DNA of 64,000 nucleotides from Rugamonas fusca (GCF_014042365.1 NZ_JACEZS010000005.1:1-64000), one strand, 5' to 3'; shown: positions 1-8,832, counted from the stretch's first letter. Notes: generated by a model from the sequence alone, not told the origin. Numbers and translations: made by a program.

Positions 1-26
1 AGATCGATACCGCTATACTTGCTCAT
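1..26 (-). CDS. 5' end of a probable IS110-family transposase (partial)
   Basis: Reading leftward from an ATG at 26-24, the sequence gives MSKYSGIDL before the window ends. A strong Shine-Dalgarno (AGGGAGG, complement of 31-38) lies just upstream, so this is very likely a real start. 'GIDL' close to the N-terminus is the first acidic motif of the RuvC-like DEDD domain of IS110-family transposases. Only nine residues are visible, so the family call is an inference from a short signature. The adjacent REP-like palindrome (116-167) fits, because some IS110 elements such as IS621 are known to insert at REP sequences. It could also be an unrelated protein. Confidence 0.4.
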
Positions 27-115
27 ACCAGCCTCCCTGTACGTAAGTTCAACTCGACATTGAATGCTTACTGTACCCCCGGCGTATGCCGGAGGGAGGT
101 TGGCTAGATGATTAT

Positions 116-167
116 CAGGTCCGGCATTCTGCCATTTCGCAAGCGAAATGGCAGAATGCCGGACCTG
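116..167. repeat. REP-like perfect palindrome (25-bp arms)
   Basis: Arms at 116-140 and 143-167 are exact inverted complements separated by two bases. The outer ends read CAGGTCCGGC / GCCGGACCTG and are followed by ACCCC. Such intergenic palindromes built around an 'AGACCTGA/GGACCTGACC' core recur in Oxalobacteraceae genomes and are typical of REP elements mobilised in trans by Y1 (RAYT) transposases. It also forms a very stable hairpin and could end transcription from either side. Confidence 0.75.
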
Positions 168-175
168 ACCCCGGA

Positions 176-213
176 CAACTCCTTGAAAATATTAGGAATT
201 TCAAGGAGAGTTG
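176..213. other. Second hairpin upstream of typA
   Basis: CAACTCCTTGAAA (176-188) pairs with TTTCAAGGAGAGTTG (199-213) with one bulged base. It lies between the REP-like palindrome and the presumed typA promoter, where a -10-like TATACT sits at 227-232 without a clear -35. Its role is unknown; it may be an operator or a remnant of the element. Confidence 0.4.
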
Positions 214-317
214 CAACGCACCATGCTATACTACGCGGTTCCAGAAATTGGCAAGCACTGTAACGCCTCGTACACCCCCGTACGCCCCCCGCAGTTTTTC
301 AGCAAAATATAACGACT

Positions 318-2150
318 ATGTCTAATACTAAACGCGCAATTCGCAACATCGCTATCATCGCCCACGTTGACCACGGCAAGACCACCCTGGTGGACCAACT
401 GCTGCGCCAGTCGGGTACCTTCCGTGAAAACCAGCAGGTCGATACCCGCGTCATGGACTCGAACGACCTCGAAAAAGAGCGCGGCATTACGATTCTGTCG
501 AAGAACTGCGCGGTCGAGTACGAAGGCACCCACATCAACATCGTCGACACCCCGGGCCACGCCGACTTCGGCGGCGAAGTGGAGCGCGTGCTGTCGATGG
601 TCGACTCGGTGCTGCTGCTGATCGACGCCCAGGAAGGCCCGATGCCGCAGACCCGTTTCGTGACCCGCAAGGCGCTGGCCCTGGGCCTGAAGCCTATCGT
701 GGTGGTCAACAAGATCGACCGTCCGGGCGCGCGCGCTGACTGGGCCATCAACCAGACCTTCGAACTGTTCGACAAGCTGGGCGCCACCGACGAGCAGCTG
801 GACTTCCCTATCGTCTACGCTTCGGGCCTGAACGGCTACGCCGGCCTGACCGAAGACGTGCGCGACGGCGACATGAAGCCGCTGTTCGAAGCCATCCTGA
901 AATACGTGCCGGTGCGTAACGACGACCCGGACGGTCCCCTGCAGATGCAGATCACCTCGCTGGACTACTCGTCCTACGTGGGCAAGATCGGTATCGGCCG
1001 CGTCTCGCGTGGCCGCGTCAAGCCTGGCCAGGATGTGGTATTCCTGAATGGTCCTGGCGACACTCCGACCAAGGGCCGCATCAACCAGGTGCTGAACTTC
1101 AAGGGCCTGGAGCGCGTGCTGGTCGATGAAGCCGTGGCCGGCGACATCATCCTGATCAACGGTATCGAAGACATCGGCATCGGCTCGACCGTGTGCGCAC
1201 CGGACACCCCGGAAGCGCTGCCGATGCTGACCGTGGACGAACCGACCCTGACCATGAACTTCATGGTCAACACCTCGCCGCTGGCTGGCCGCGAAGGCAA
1301 GTTCGTCACCTCGCGCCAGCTGCGCGACCGCCTGGACAAGGAACTGAAATCGAACGTGGCGCTGCGCGTGACGCCGACCGACGACGACACCGTGTTCGAA
1401 GTGTCGGGCCGCGGCGAACTGCACCTGACCATTCTGCTGGAAAACATGCGCCGTGAAGGCTTCGAGCTGGCCGTGTCGCGTCCGCGCGTGGTGTTCAAGA
1501 TGGTCAACGGCGTGCGCGAAGAGCCGTACGAAATGCTGAGCGTCGACGTGGAAGAAGCCAACCAGGGCGGCGTGATGGAAGAACTGGGCCGCCGCCGTGG
1601 CGACCTGCAGAACATGGAATCGGACGGCAAAGGCCGTGTGCGTCTGGAATACCGCATCCCGGCCCGTGGCCTGATCGGCTTCCAGGGCGAGTTCATGACC
1701 CTGACCCGCGGCACCGGCCTGATGAGCCACGTGTTCGATGCCTACGCCCCGGTCGATACGTCGAAAGGCGAAATGGCCGGCCGCCGCAACGGCGTGCTGA
1801 TCTCGCAGGACGACGGCGCCGCCGTGGCCTACGCCCTGTGGAAGCTGCAGGACCGCGGCCGCATGTTCGTGGTGCACAACGACCCTGTGTACGAAGGCAT
1901 GATCATCGGTATCCACTCGCGCGACAACGACCTGGTGGTCAACCCGATCAAGGGCAAGCAGCTGACCAACGTGCGCGCTTCCGGCACCGACGAAGCCGTG
2001 CGCCTGGTGCCGCCAGTCCAGCTGTCGCTGGAATACGCGGTCGAGTTCATCGAGGACGATGAGCTGGTCGAAATCACGCCGAAATCGATCCGCCTGCGCA
2101 AGCGTTACCTGAAAGAGCACGAGCGCAAGCGCGCTTCGCGCGAGGCGTAA
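318..2150 (+). CDS. typA: Translational GTPase TypA/BipA
   Basis: A ribosome-associated GTPase of the EF-G-like translational factor family, needed for growth under stress or cold and for late 50S assembly in other bacteria. Seen here: G1 box AHVDHGKT (residues 15-22), G3 DTPGH (77-81), G4 NKID (131-134), then EF-Tu domain 2-like, EF-G C-terminal-like and TypA-specific C-terminal regions. The length of 610 residues is normal for the family. The start gives [16 protein letters not shown], the usual TypA N-terminus. It appears monocistronic, with a hairpin terminator at 2195-2240 before dusA. The cytoplasmic location follows from the family. Confidence 0.97.
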   Translation: MSNTKRAIRNIAIIAHVDHGKTTLVDQLLRQSGTFRENQQVDTRVMDSNDLEKERGITILSKNCAVEYEGTHINIVDTPGHADFGGEVERVLSMVDSVLLLIDAQEGPMPQTRFVTRKALALGLKPIVVVNKIDRPGARADWAINQTFELFDKLGATDEQLDFPIVYASGLNGYAGLTEDVRDGDMKPLFEAILKYVPVRNDDPDGPLQMQITSLDYSSYVGKIGIGRVSRGRVKPGQDVVFLNGPGDTPTKGRINQVLNFKGLERVLVDEAVAGDIILINGIEDIGIGSTVCAPDTPEALPMLTVDEPTLTMNFMVNTSPLAGREGKFVTSRQLRDRLDKELKSNVALRVTPTDDDTVFEVSGRGELHLTILLENMRREGFELAVSRPRVVFKMVNGVREEPYEMLSVDVEEANQGGVMEELGRRRGDLQNMESDGKGRVRLEYRIPARGLIGFQGEFMTLTRGTGLMSHVFDAYAPVDTSKGEMAGRRNGVLISQDDGAAVAYALWKLQDRGRMFVVHNDPVYEGMIIGIHSRDNDLVVNPIKGKQLTNVRASGTDEAVRLVPPVQLSLEYAVEFIEDDELVEITPKSIRLRKRYLKEHERKRASREA

Positions 2151-2194
2151 TCGCCATCGCTTGACCCCGCGCGCTACCCGGCGCGCGGCCCAGG

Positions 2195-2240
2195 CCCGCT
2201 GTGCCTGCATGACTTTGACCAGTGATGCAGGCACAGCGGG
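2195..2240 (+). terminator. Hairpin terminator after typA
   Basis: Perfect 16-bp stem: CCCGCTGTGCCTGCAT (2195-2210) pairs with ATGCAGGCACAGCGGG (2225-2240), followed by a short T-rich run (TTTGACGTTT). It lies between the typA stop and the dusA start, only about 27 bases before the latter. Confidence 0.75.
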
Positions 2241-2267
2241 TTTGACGTTTTCAGACCTGCAAGTTGT

Positions 2268-3281
2268 GTGAGTAATATCGTGACTACCAAGATCCTGCCT
2301 TCCCGCCGCCTGTCCGTCGCCCCCATGATGGACTGGACCGACCGCCACTGCCGCGTGTTCCACCGCCAGATCACGCGCCACACCTGGCTGTACACGGAGA
2401 TGGTGACCACGGGCGCGCTGGTGTATGGCGACGTCGAGCGCCACCTGCGCTTCAGCGAGGAGGAGCATCCGGTCGCCCTGCAACTGGGTGGCAGCGATCC
2501 GGCCGACCTGGCCGTGAGCGCGAAGAAGGGCCAGGACTGGGGCTACGATGAGATCAACCTCAACTGCGGTTGCCCGTCGGAGCGGGTGCAGAAAGGCGCG
2601 TTCGGCGCCTGCCTGATGGCCGAACCGCAACTGGTGGCCGATTGCGTGAAGGCCATGCGCGACGCCGTCACCATCGACGTGACCGTCAAGCACCGCATCG
2701 GCATCAACGACACGGAAAGCTATGACTTCGTGCGCGACTTCGTGGGCACGGTGGCCGACGCCGGCTGCCGCACCTTCATCGTGCATGCCCGTAACGCCAT
2801 CCTGAAGGGCTTGTCGCCCAAGGAGAACCGCGAGATTCCGCCGCTCAAGTACGAATACGCCTACCGCCTCAAGCGCGACTTCCCCGATTTCGAAATCCTG
2901 ATCAACGGCGGCATCAAGACCGAGGCCGAGATCGACCTGCATTTGCAGCACGTGGACGGCGTGATGCTGGGCCGCGAGGCTTACCACAACCCGTTCATGA
3001 TGGCCGGTTTCGACCAGCGCTACTACGGCGACACGGCCGAGCGCCCCACGCGCGAACAGGTGCTGGCGGCCATGGTGCCCTACATCGAAGCCCAGCTTAA
3101 ACAAGAGGGCGGGCGCGGCCTCAAACTCAATTCCATCACCCGCCACATGCTCGGTTTGATGCAGGGTTTGCCCGGTGCAAAGTTGTTCCGCCAGACCCTG
3201 TCGGACTCGAAAAAACTGGCCGCCGGCGACCCACGTTTACTGCTGGAAGCGGCCGCCCGGCTGCGCCATTCCACGCCATAA
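2268..3281 (+). CDS. dusA: tRNA-dihydrouridine(20/20a) synthase DusA
   Basis: A flavoenzyme that reduces uridines at positions 20/20a in the D-loop of tRNA using NADPH and FMN. The 337-residue length matches DusA. Visible family marks are SVAPMMDWTDRHCR (residues 16-29), the catalytic-cysteine segment NLNCGCPSERVQKGAFGA (98-115), the KHRIG motif and the phosphate-binding INGGI segment. Translation probably begins at GTG 2268 (MSNIVTTKILPSRR); a second GTG at 2280 is possible. It lies directly downstream of the typA terminator, so an embedded promoter or readthrough is implied. Cytoplasmic. Confidence 0.95.
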   Translation: MSNIVTTKILPSRRLSVAPMMDWTDRHCRVFHRQITRHTWLYTEMVTTGALVYGDVERHLRFSEEEHPVALQLGGSDPADLAVSAKKGQDWGYDEINLNCGCPSERVQKGAFGACLMAEPQLVADCVKAMRDAVTIDVTVKHRIGINDTESYDFVRDFVGTVADAGCRTFIVHARNAILKGLSPKENREIPPLKYEYAYRLKRDFPDFEILINGGIKTEAEIDLHLQHVDGVMLGREAYHNPFMMAGFDQRYYGDTAERPTREQVLAAMVPYIEAQLKQEGGRGLKLNSITRHMLGLMQGLPGAKLFRQTLSDSKKLAAGDPRLLLEAAARLRHSTP

Positions 3282-3364
3282 GCCTGCTTTTGCCATGTAA
3301 TTGTTGGCGGCAACTCAATTTCCTCGCAGAAAGTTCGCTTGCGTAAAATTGAGGCAGGTTTTGC

Positions 3365-3394
3365 TTGCTTTGAGGCAAATTTCACATCTATAAT
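3365..3394 (+). promoter_or_regulatory. Sigma-70 type promoter of the chemoreceptor gene, long leader
   Basis: TTGCTT (3365-3370) is followed after 18 bases by a consensus TATAAT (3389-3394). Transcription from here would leave a leader of about 200 bases before the start codon at 3607. The leader contains several short inverted repeats (for example ACACAAA / TTTGTGT at 3408-3435) but I could not match it to a known riboswitch; the conserved core of GEMM (cyclic di-GMP) riboswitches is absent. No coding sequence is seen in 3282-3606. Confidence 0.6.
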
Positions 3395-3606
3395 TCCTGA
3401 ATACTCACACAAATCCACCGAATTCAGTTTGTGTATTGCACTTCAGGTAATGCGAGCTGCTGGTGGAGCCGCTCATTTTGCATTCGCAGTCATTGTTTGC
3501 TACTGTCGCACGCCTTAGCAGCACGGGCCGGGTGGATCGCCAAGCGCACAACGCCTGGCTTCCAGGGCAAATTCTTTATCAATAGTGTCACTTACGAAGA
3601 GACGAA

Positions 3607-5340
3607 ATGAATTTAGCAAAAATGAAAGTTGGTACGCGACTGGCGCTCGGGTTCGCCTTGGTGCTGCTGTTCCTGGTGGCCGTGACCGCCGTTGGCATCG
3701 CCCGCATGGCGCAGATCCAGGACCGCCTGGACCACGTGGTGGGCGTCAATAACGTCGTCACCCGCCTGGTGATCGATATGCGTGCCAACGTCAGCGACCG
3801 CATCACCGCGCTGCGCATCCTGACCCTGATGCCGGAAGGCTCGGACCTGGAACCGGAAATGAACCGCGTTAAGGATCTGGCGGCCAAGTACGGCGAATCG
3901 GAAAAGAAACTGAGCGCTCAGTTCGCTCAGGAAGCGACCCCGGAAGAAAAAGCCTTGCTGGGCCAGATCAAGGAGCTCGAGGCGGCCGCCATGCCCGCCA
4001 TCGCCAAGGCATCCGATCTGTGGCTGGCCAACAAGGCTGAGGATGCCACCAAGGTCATGATCAAGGAAATCCGTCCGGTGCAGAAGAAATGGATGGCCGC
4101 GCTGGAGCAGTTGGTCACCCTGGAGGACAAGTTGAATACCCAGGTGCAGACCGACGCCGCCGCTGGCTTCTCCAACGCCCGCACCTTCATGATCGTGCTC
4201 GGCGCATTGGCCGTGGCCATCAGCGTGCTGGCCGCCGTCGTCATCACCCGCGGCCTGCTCAAGCAGCTGGGCGGCGAACCTGATTACACCGCCAGCATCG
4301 CCGGCAGCATCGCCAAGGGCGACCTGTCCGTCATGATCGATACCGACAGCCGCGACCAGGACAGCCTGCTGGCCGAGATGAAGGAGATGCGCAACAGCCT
4401 GGTCGACATCGTGGGCCAGGTGCGCAACGGCACGGAAACCATCGGCACGGCCTCGCGTGAAATCGCGGCCGGCAACATCGACCTGTCCTCGCGCACGGAA
4501 ATGCAGGCCAGCTCGCTGGAGAAAACGGCCACGGCCATGGAGGAACTGACCGCCACCGTGAAGCAGAACGCGGACAACGCCCGCGAGGCGAACCAGCTGG
4601 CCGCCACCGCGTCGGACGTGGCCATCAAGGGCGGCGCCGTGGTGTCGCAAGTGGTCGACACCATGAGCTCGATCGACGCGTCGGCCAAGAAGATCGTGGA
4701 CATCATCGGCGTGATCGACGGCATCGCCTTCCAGACCAACATCCTGGCGCTGAACGCGGCCGTGGAAGCGGCCCGTGCGGGCGAGCAGGGCCGCGGCTTC
4801 GCCGTGGTGGCGTCGGAAGTGCGCAACCTGGCCCAGCGTTCCGCTGGCGCCGCCAAGGAAATCAAGTCGCTGATCGATGATTCGGTGGAAAAAGTGGGCG
4901 CCGGCACCAAGCTGGTGGGCCAGGCCGGTGTGACGATGGACGAGGTGGTCGCCTCCGTGCGCCGCGTGACGGACATCATGAGCGAGATCGCCAACGCCAG
5001 CCAGGAGCAGAGCGCCGGCATCGAGCAGGTCAACCATTCCATCATCGAGATGGACAGCATGACCCAGCAGAACGCGGCGCTGGTGGAAGAGGCCGCCGCC
5101 GCCGCCCAGAGCCTGCAGGACCAGGCCGCCGAACTGGCGCGTGTGGTCAGCATCTTCAAGCTGGTCGAAGGCGAGGAGCGCGTTGCGCCCGTGGCCTATG
5201 TCGCCCCGGTAGCTGTGGCGCGGCCGGCCGCCGTGAGCCGTCCGGCCGCGCCGGTGCGCAAGCTGGCCGCCGCGCCTGCCGCCAAGCCGAAGAAAGTGGT
5301 GGCCGCCGCCCAGGCAGAAGATGAGTGGGAAGAGTTTTAA
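3607..5340 (+). CDS. Methyl-accepting chemotaxis protein (4HB type)
   Basis: An inner-membrane chemoreceptor that signals through CheW/CheA. The 577 residues show a first membrane segment at 11-32, a periplasmic helical region of about 155 residues resembling the 4HB_MCP ligand domain, a second membrane segment at 192-214, HAMP (215-270) and a cytoplasmic coiled-coil signalling domain. The highly conserved hairpin tip ([18 protein letters not shown]) is intact. The protein ends after an Ala/Pro/Val-rich linker in DEWEEF, similar to the aromatic C-terminal pentapeptide (NWETF) that tethers CheR/CheB in enteric receptors. No che genes are nearby, so it is an orphan receptor gene. The ligand cannot be predicted. 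Confidence 0.95.
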   Translation: MNLAKMKVGTRLALGFALVLLFLVAVTAVGIARMAQIQDRLDHVVGVNNVVTRLVIDMRANVSDRITALRILTLMPEGSDLEPEMNRVKDLAAKYGESEKKLSAQFAQEATPEEKALLGQIKELEAAAMPAIAKASDLWLANKAEDATKVMIKEIRPVQKKWMAALEQLVTLEDKLNTQVQTDAAAGFSNARTFMIVLGALAVAISVLAAVVITRGLLKQLGGEPDYTASIAGSIAKGDLSVMIDTDSRDQDSLLAEMKEMRNSLVDIVGQVRNGTETIGTASREIAAGNIDLSSRTEMQASSLEKTATAMEELTATVKQNADNAREANQLAATASDVAIKGGAVVSQVVDTMSSIDASAKKIVDIIGVIDGIAFQTNILALNAAVEAARAGEQGRGFAVVASEVRNLAQRSAGAAKEIKSLIDDSVEKVGAGTKLVGQAGVTMDEVVASVRRVTDIMSEIANASQEQSAGIEQVNHSIIEMDSMTQQNAALVEEAAAAAQSLQDQAAELARVVSIFKLVEGEERVAPVAYVAPVAVARPAAVSRPAAPVRKLAAAPAAKPKKVVAAAQAEDEWEEF

Positions 5341-5431
5341 TCGCTTCAGTTGCACGCGGCGGACGCGCATGGCCAGGCTGTGCGCGCCACCGATAGTTAT
5401 TAATAATAAACGTAGTGGGAATAACGACAAT

Positions 5432-5773
5432 ATGAACAAAGTTTCGACCAGCATCATCGCAGCCATCCTCCTGTCCGGCGCCAGCGCCGCCGCCTTCGCC
5501 GGTGAAGTGCCAGCCACGTTCGACGCCAAGAACTGCCGTGCGGAATACCCCAGGGCATCCCTGATGAATGAAGAACAGGGCAACGTGTCGATGGCATTCC
5601 TGGTGGCAGCCGATGGCACCGTGGTCGATTCCAAGGTCGAAAAATCGAGCGGCTACAAGAACCTGGACAAGGCCGCCATCAAGGCCATCAGCGCCTGCAA
5701 GTTCAAGCCGGGTACCAAGGATGGCGCCGTGGCCCAGACCTGGACCACGGTCGATTACGACTGGAAACTGTAA
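5432..5773 (+). CDS. Secreted TonB C-terminal-domain protein, copy 1
   Basis: A protein of 113 residues. Signal peptide at residues 1-23 (cut after AAAFA), then a single TonB-like C-terminal fold with the typical pattern EYPRASLMNEEQG, VDSKVEKSSG, AAIKAISACKFKPG. Unlike true TonB it has no membrane anchor and no proline-rich spanning region, so it is probably free in the periplasm. Two cysteines (NC and AC) could form a disulfide. The start at ATG 5432 is chosen because the signal peptide begins there. It follows the chemoreceptor gene by 91 bases and precedes a close paralogue; both may be co-transcribed up to the terminator at 6203. Its role is unknown; it might bind TonB boxes or peptidoglycan. 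Confidence 0.85.
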   Translation: MNKVSTSIIAAILLSGASAAAFAGEVPATFDAKNCRAEYPRASLMNEEQGNVSMAFLVAADGTVVDSKVEKSSGYKNLDKAAIKAISACKFKPGTKDGAVAQTWTTVDYDWKL

Positions 5774-5836
5774 TAACGCGCGCGCGGCGCCTGGCGCCGG
5801 AAACTTGAGCAAGAATTAGCCACTTGGGGAAATCAG

Positions 5837-6184
5837 ATGTCTACAAATAAGCGTTGGTTGAGTGTGTTTGCGGCGGTGCTCATGTCGGGCGCGGCGGTGG
5901 CGTACGCGGGCGAAGTGCCGGCCAGTTTCGACGCCAAGAACTGCAAGGCGGAATATCCGAAGGCATCGTTGATGAACGAGGAGCAGGGCACCGTGTCGAT
6001 GATGTTCCTGGTCAAGGCCGACGGGACGGTGGCAGACTCCAAAGTGGAAAAATCGAGTGGTTTCAAGAACCTGGACAAGGCCGCCATCAAGGCCATCAGC
6101 GCCTGCAAGTTCAAGCCGGGCACCAAGGATGGCGCGCCGGCCGAAACCTGGACCAAGGTCGATTACGCCTGGAAGCTGGACTGA
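5837..6184 (+). CDS. Secreted TonB C-terminal-domain protein, copy 2
   Basis: The 115-residue paralogue of the preceding gene, about three-quarters identical by eye over the mature part (CKAEYPKASLMNEEQGTVSM and following). Signal peptide at residues 1-24 ending AVAYA; Shine-Dalgarno GGGGAAA before ATG 5837. The signal peptides of the two copies differ much more than the mature domains, which suggests an old tandem duplication with conserved function. An intrinsic terminator follows directly. Anchor and proline-rich linker are again missing, so it is not a classical energy-transducing TonB. Confidence 0.85.
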   Translation: MSTNKRWLSVFAAVLMSGAAVAYAGEVPASFDAKNCKAEYPKASLMNEEQGTVSMMFLVKADGTVADSKVEKSSGFKNLDKAAIKAISACKFKPGTKDGAPAETWTKVDYAWKLD

Positions 6185-6202
6185 GCGGCACCCGCATCCC
6201 CC

Positions 6203-6232
6203 AAAAAACCGGCCTGGCGCCGGTTTTTTTTT
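6203..6232 (+). terminator. Intrinsic terminator after the TonB-domain pair
   Basis: ACCGGC-CTG-GCGCCGGT-type stem flanked by six A before and nine T after (stem about 6208-6223). A classical bidirectional rho-independent terminator. Confidence 0.9.
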
Positions 6233-6336
6233 ATTACTGCGTGTGGTTTTTCCGTTATCCCAACGGGTGTAACAAGCTGTAAATCCGCAGCGCGGGGCGT
6301 CAATTTTCCCTATAGTACGAACAGGAGGAAGATGCG

Positions 6337-6696
6337 ATGAAAACGATTCTGGCAGTGCTGGCAGTGGCGGCCCTGGGCGGCTGCGCGGTGGCGCCGCCGG
6401 CGCCCGTCTATTACGGTGGCCGCGCCGCGCCGGTGGACCCCTACCAGTGGCATACGGTGTCGGTGGAACCGGCTGGCGCTACGCGCGTGGAGTACAGCAG
6501 CGAGCCCGTGTATGCGCCGGCGCCGGTCTACGCGCCGCCGCCCGTGTACGCGGCGCCAGTCTATGCGGCCCCCGTGTACGCCGCACCTGCGCCGTCCTAT
6601 TACTATCCGCCGGTGACGATAGGGTTGGATTTTGTGTTTGGCAACTGGTGCTGTGGTCACCGCTGGGGCGGCAGGGGGTATTACCGCCACCGCTGA
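6337..6696 (+). CDS. Small Tyr/Pro/Ala-rich lipoprotein
   Basis: A 119-residue protein with a lipoprotein signal peptide; the lipobox LGGC puts the lipidated cysteine at residue 16. The middle is a low-complexity run of VYAP / VYAAP repeats (about residues 57-85), then YYYPPVTIGLDFVFGNW and a Gly/Arg/His-rich tail with a Cys-Cys pair. A strong Shine-Dalgarno (AGGAGGAAG) precedes the ATG. Outer-membrane lipoproteins with YXXP-rich spacers are common in this family of bacteria, but I know no assigned function. A terminator follows at 6721-6755. Confidence 0.8.
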   Translation: MKTILAVLAVAALGGCAVAPPAPVYYGGRAAPVDPYQWHTVSVEPAGATRVEYSSEPVYAPAPVYAPPPVYAAPVYAAPVYAAPAPSYYYPPVTIGLDFVFGNWCCGHRWGGRGYYRHR

Positions 6697-6720
6697 CATG
6701 ACTGTACGGCCGGCATGACA

Positions 6721-6755
6721 AGCCCGTTGCGCCTCACAGGCGCGGCGGGCTTTTT
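6721..6755 (+). terminator. Intrinsic terminator after the lipoprotein gene
   Basis: AGCCCG (6721-6726) pairs with CGGGCT (6746-6751), with an inner stem GCGCCT / AGGCGC (6729-6743), followed by TTTTT (6751-6755). Confidence 0.85.
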
Positions 6756-6777
6756 CTCGTGCGCGCAAGCGGGCGGA

Positions 6778-6945
6778 CTAGGGCAGCATGTACAGCGTGC
6801 CGTTGTCGAGCATCGCCATTTCCGAGCACAGCAGGTAAGCGGAAGTGCCCGCCAAGCCCAGCAGGAGTGCGCCCCAGGCGACCTGGCGCATATGCGCCAG
6901 CGTGGCTTCGGGAACGTGCAATGGGATGTGGTGTGAGAGGTTCAT
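6778..6945 (-). CDS. Possible 55-residue single-pass membrane protein
   Basis: Leftward reading frame from ATG 6945 to TAG 6778: it starts MNLSHHIPLHVPEATLAHMR and continues into a hydrophobic stretch WGALLLGLAGTSAYLLC (about residues 24-40) that could span the inner membrane. It occupies otherwise empty sequence between the lipoprotein terminator and the next gene, and its amphipathic head plus single membrane segment look protein-like. Against it, no good Shine-Dalgarno is seen. I know no homologue. Confidence 0.4.
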   Translation of the reverse strand: MNLSHHIPLHVPEATLAHMRQVAWGALLLGLAGTSAYLLCSEMAMLDNGTLYMLP

Positions 6946-7027
6946 GCGTTCAGTCTAGTGCATGAACGCAGGAACTGCCATCGGTCCATCGTCCCCGCTG
7001 TTGTAGGACGATGGCTCACGGGCGGGC

Positions 7028-7477
7028 TTACTTAGTGCGCCACAGCACTACCGGGCCGGCCGGCGCCGTGTCGAGCGCGTTGGACAGTTCCAGCCACTGC
7101 TGCAACCGTTCCGGGTGCTTGAGATGGATGCCCATCCCATCGATCGTGCCGATCTGTTCCAGCATGCGGGCGTCGATCTTGGTCTTGGACACGGTGGGGG
7201 CATTCATGACCATGCGGTCATAGGCCTTGCGGGCCTTGTTTTCCCACTTGTGCAAGCTGCTGTCGTCGAAGCGGTTGGCTTCGAAGTAGACGGTCAGCGA
7301 ACCGTCCGGGTTGCCAAAGCCGACCACGCCGGCGCCTTTGCGGATAGTGGTGGTGTTTTCCAGGTCAAACGCGCTGGTGGGCACGAACACACCGGCGCGG
7401 CCATCGATATCGGGCCGGCCCACGGGCGTGTCCTTGCCGTAGGTGGTGACTTCCTGGTTGGAGATTTCTTCAGACAT
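7028..7477 (-). CDS. Hypothetical protein, 149 residues
   Basis: Not a family I recognise. The protein begins MSEEISNQEVTTYGKDTPVG and ends AGPVVLWRTK; it has no signal peptide or membrane segment and is probably cytosolic. It is rich in charged residues, with a predicted mixed alpha/beta pattern (GVVGFGNPDGSLTVYFEANR, then a helix with KWENKARKAYDRM). The start at 7477 is chosen because an AGGAGG lies 11 bases upstream; an ATG four bases earlier opens a different frame. It appears to be transcribed alone. Confidence 0.75.
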   Translation of the reverse strand: MSEEISNQEVTTYGKDTPVGRPDIDGRAGVFVPTSAFDLENTTTIRKGAGVVGFGNPDGSLTVYFEANRFDDSSLHKWENKARKAYDRMVMNAPTVSKTKIDARMLEQIGTIDGMGIHLKHPERLQQWLELSNALDTAPAGPVVLWRTK

Positions 7478-7719
7478 ATACTCATGCGCCTCCTGCCTGT
7501 GACGGCGGGGCATTCCTGTTCAGTGTTGATGGAGTGCAGGGGCGGCGATTCGGCCCGGATTGCTGCTGGTTTGGTGGCCCGCACACGGTGCGGGACGACA
7601 CGCCATTGTAGCGTCAAAGATGTTCTATCGGGCAACGGCTCCCGAGATTTTGTGGCGCCTGCCGTGGCGCCGCCGTCGTCTGCCTGCTGGCCTGCGCAGT
7701 TGCACGCCCGGCTGCCCGG

Positions 7720-8514
7720 TCAGGGCGCCTTGTCATATTTTTTCAGCAACGCCGTGAAGCGGCTTTGTCCGTGCTCGCCGAGCCAGGTCCACATGGCTTC
7801 GGCGGCTTCCCGGTTGTGCTCGTAGTAATCTTTGTTCAGCAGCAACCAGATCGTGCCGACCCGTAGCGGCTGCTCCAGGCGCACGATGGCGCCGCCAAAG
7901 CTGGCGGCTATTTCCCCGTCCAGGTCGGCCCGGCCGGCCAGCGAAATGGCAAAGCCGTCGATGCGGCCCAAGCGCAGTTTTTCGACATTGCTGTGCACGT
8001 CGCGCGCGCCGTCGTCGACCTCGTAGCCGGCCTGGCGGAAGGTGGCCGCGTAAGGCACGCCGTGAAGCACGCCGAGCCGGCGGCCGCGTAGATAGCTGGC
8101 CGTATCGACGTCGCGGCCCACGTTGTCGCTGGCCCGCACGAACACGACCGTGTACAGCGTCAGGCCCCGGTTGCGGTCGATCTTGCCTTTCTTGTCGCGC
8201 GGATAGACGATATTGCCGCCCTGTAGCTCCCCTATGCTGAATGGCGTCGCATCGATCACGCCATTGTTCAGGCTAAGCAGCAGCCGCGCCGCCGGCAGCC
8301 GCACGGATTCGAGGGGGCAGCCGGCGCTGGCGGCGAGGGCGCGCATCAGTTCCACGCTGGCGCCGGGCGGATCGGCTTCCTGCCGGCCGCTGCCCCGGTA
8401 ATACGGTTCGACTGCCTGGTCGGGGTAACCGAAGCGGAGCGGCGCGCAGGCGGCGCGTGCATCGGGGGCGGCCAGGGCGGCAACGGTGAGGATACTGGCA
8501 AGCAAAGAGCGCAT
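7720..8514 (-). CDS. Periplasmic solute-binding protein family 3-like
   Basis: A 264-residue protein with a signal peptide (MRSLLASILTVAALAAPDARA, cut after residue 21) and a two-lobed SBP_bac_3-like fold: PYYRGSG early, then ASVELMRALAASAGC, SLNNGVIDATPFSIGE, and YLRGRRLGVLHG before the second lobe. Cysteines at the mature N-terminus and after AASAG may pair. No permease or ATPase gene adjoins, so it is an orphan that may serve a sensor or be a divergent, non-transport binding protein. The start at 8514 was chosen for the signal peptide; the frame is open further upstream but runs into a tRNA gene. Confidence 0.8.
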   Translation of the reverse strand: MRSLLASILTVAALAAPDARAACAPLRFGYPDQAVEPYYRGSGRQEADPPGASVELMRALAASAGCPLESVRLPAARLLLSLNNGVIDATPFSIGELQGGNIVYPRDKKGKIDRNRGLTLYTVVFVRASDNVGRDVDTASYLRGRRLGVLHGVPYAATFRQAGYEVDDGARDVHSNVEKLRLGRIDGFAISLAGRADLDGEIAASFGGAIVRLEQPLRVGTIWLLLNKDYYEHNREAAEAMWTWLGEHGQSRFTALLKKYDKAP

Positions 8515-8603
8515 CGGCAATCGTATCGGCCAGGAGCAGGAGGGAGGAGCGCGTTTTAGTCGCGGGCGCGGCAGCTCCATCATACCCGTCCGCGCCACAA
8601 AGC

Positions 8604-8633
8604 AAAAAGCCACAAACGTGTGTTTGTGGCTTT
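8604..8633 (-). terminator. Terminator of the tRNA-His unit
   Basis: On the minus strand GCCACAAAC loops over ACAC to GTTTGTGGC (8609-8630) and is followed by TTTTTG. It lies 19 bases beyond the 3' end of the distal tRNA-His gene. Confidence 0.85.
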
Positions 8634-8651
8634 CGCGTGCTGCCGATGTTT

Positions 8652-8728
8652 TGGGGTGGCTGATGGGGCTCGAACCCACGACAACAGGAATCACAATCCT
8701 GGACTCTACCAACTGAGCTACAGCCACC
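8652..8728 (-). tRNA. tRNA-His (GTG), distal copy
   Basis: Cloverleaf with acceptor GTGGCTG / CAGCCAC, D-arm GCTCAGTTGGTAGAG, anticodon stem-loop CAGGA-TTGTGAT-TCCTG (anticodon GTG) and T-arm GTGGGTTCGAGCCCCAT-type. The extra 5' G (-1, at 8728) opposite C73 that identifies tRNA-His is encoded, and the 3' CCA is encoded (8652-8654). Identical in sequence to the copy at 8833-8909. Confidence 0.97.
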
Positions 8729-8782
8729 ACTGACTTGCAACGGCCGCCGCGCATGCGCGACGACACGTGTTACTTCTAAAAC

Positions 8783-8810
8783 AAAAAAGCCACAAGCTTG
8801 AACTTATGGC
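8783..8810 (-). terminator. Weak terminator between the two tRNA-His genes
   Basis: On the minus strand GCCA...TGGC forms an imperfect stem (8789-8810) followed by six T. It resembles the terminator behind the second copy, so the whole tRNA plus terminator unit may have been duplicated. It may be leaky, since no separate promoter is visible for the distal gene. Confidence 0.5.
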
Positions 8811-8832
8811 CTGATGTGTACAACGAATCCGG

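Noticed and set aside
231..3146. A 971-codon open frame on the minus strand opposite typA and dusA
   Set aside because: It is antisense to two well-recognised genes, has His/Val/Arg-heavy low-information sequence typical of GC-rich shadow frames, and no ribosome-binding site or known domain.
3395..3606. Possible riboswitch in the chemoreceptor leader
   Set aside because: I looked for the cyclic di-GMP (GEMM) core and other familiar motifs and found only unspecific small hairpins.
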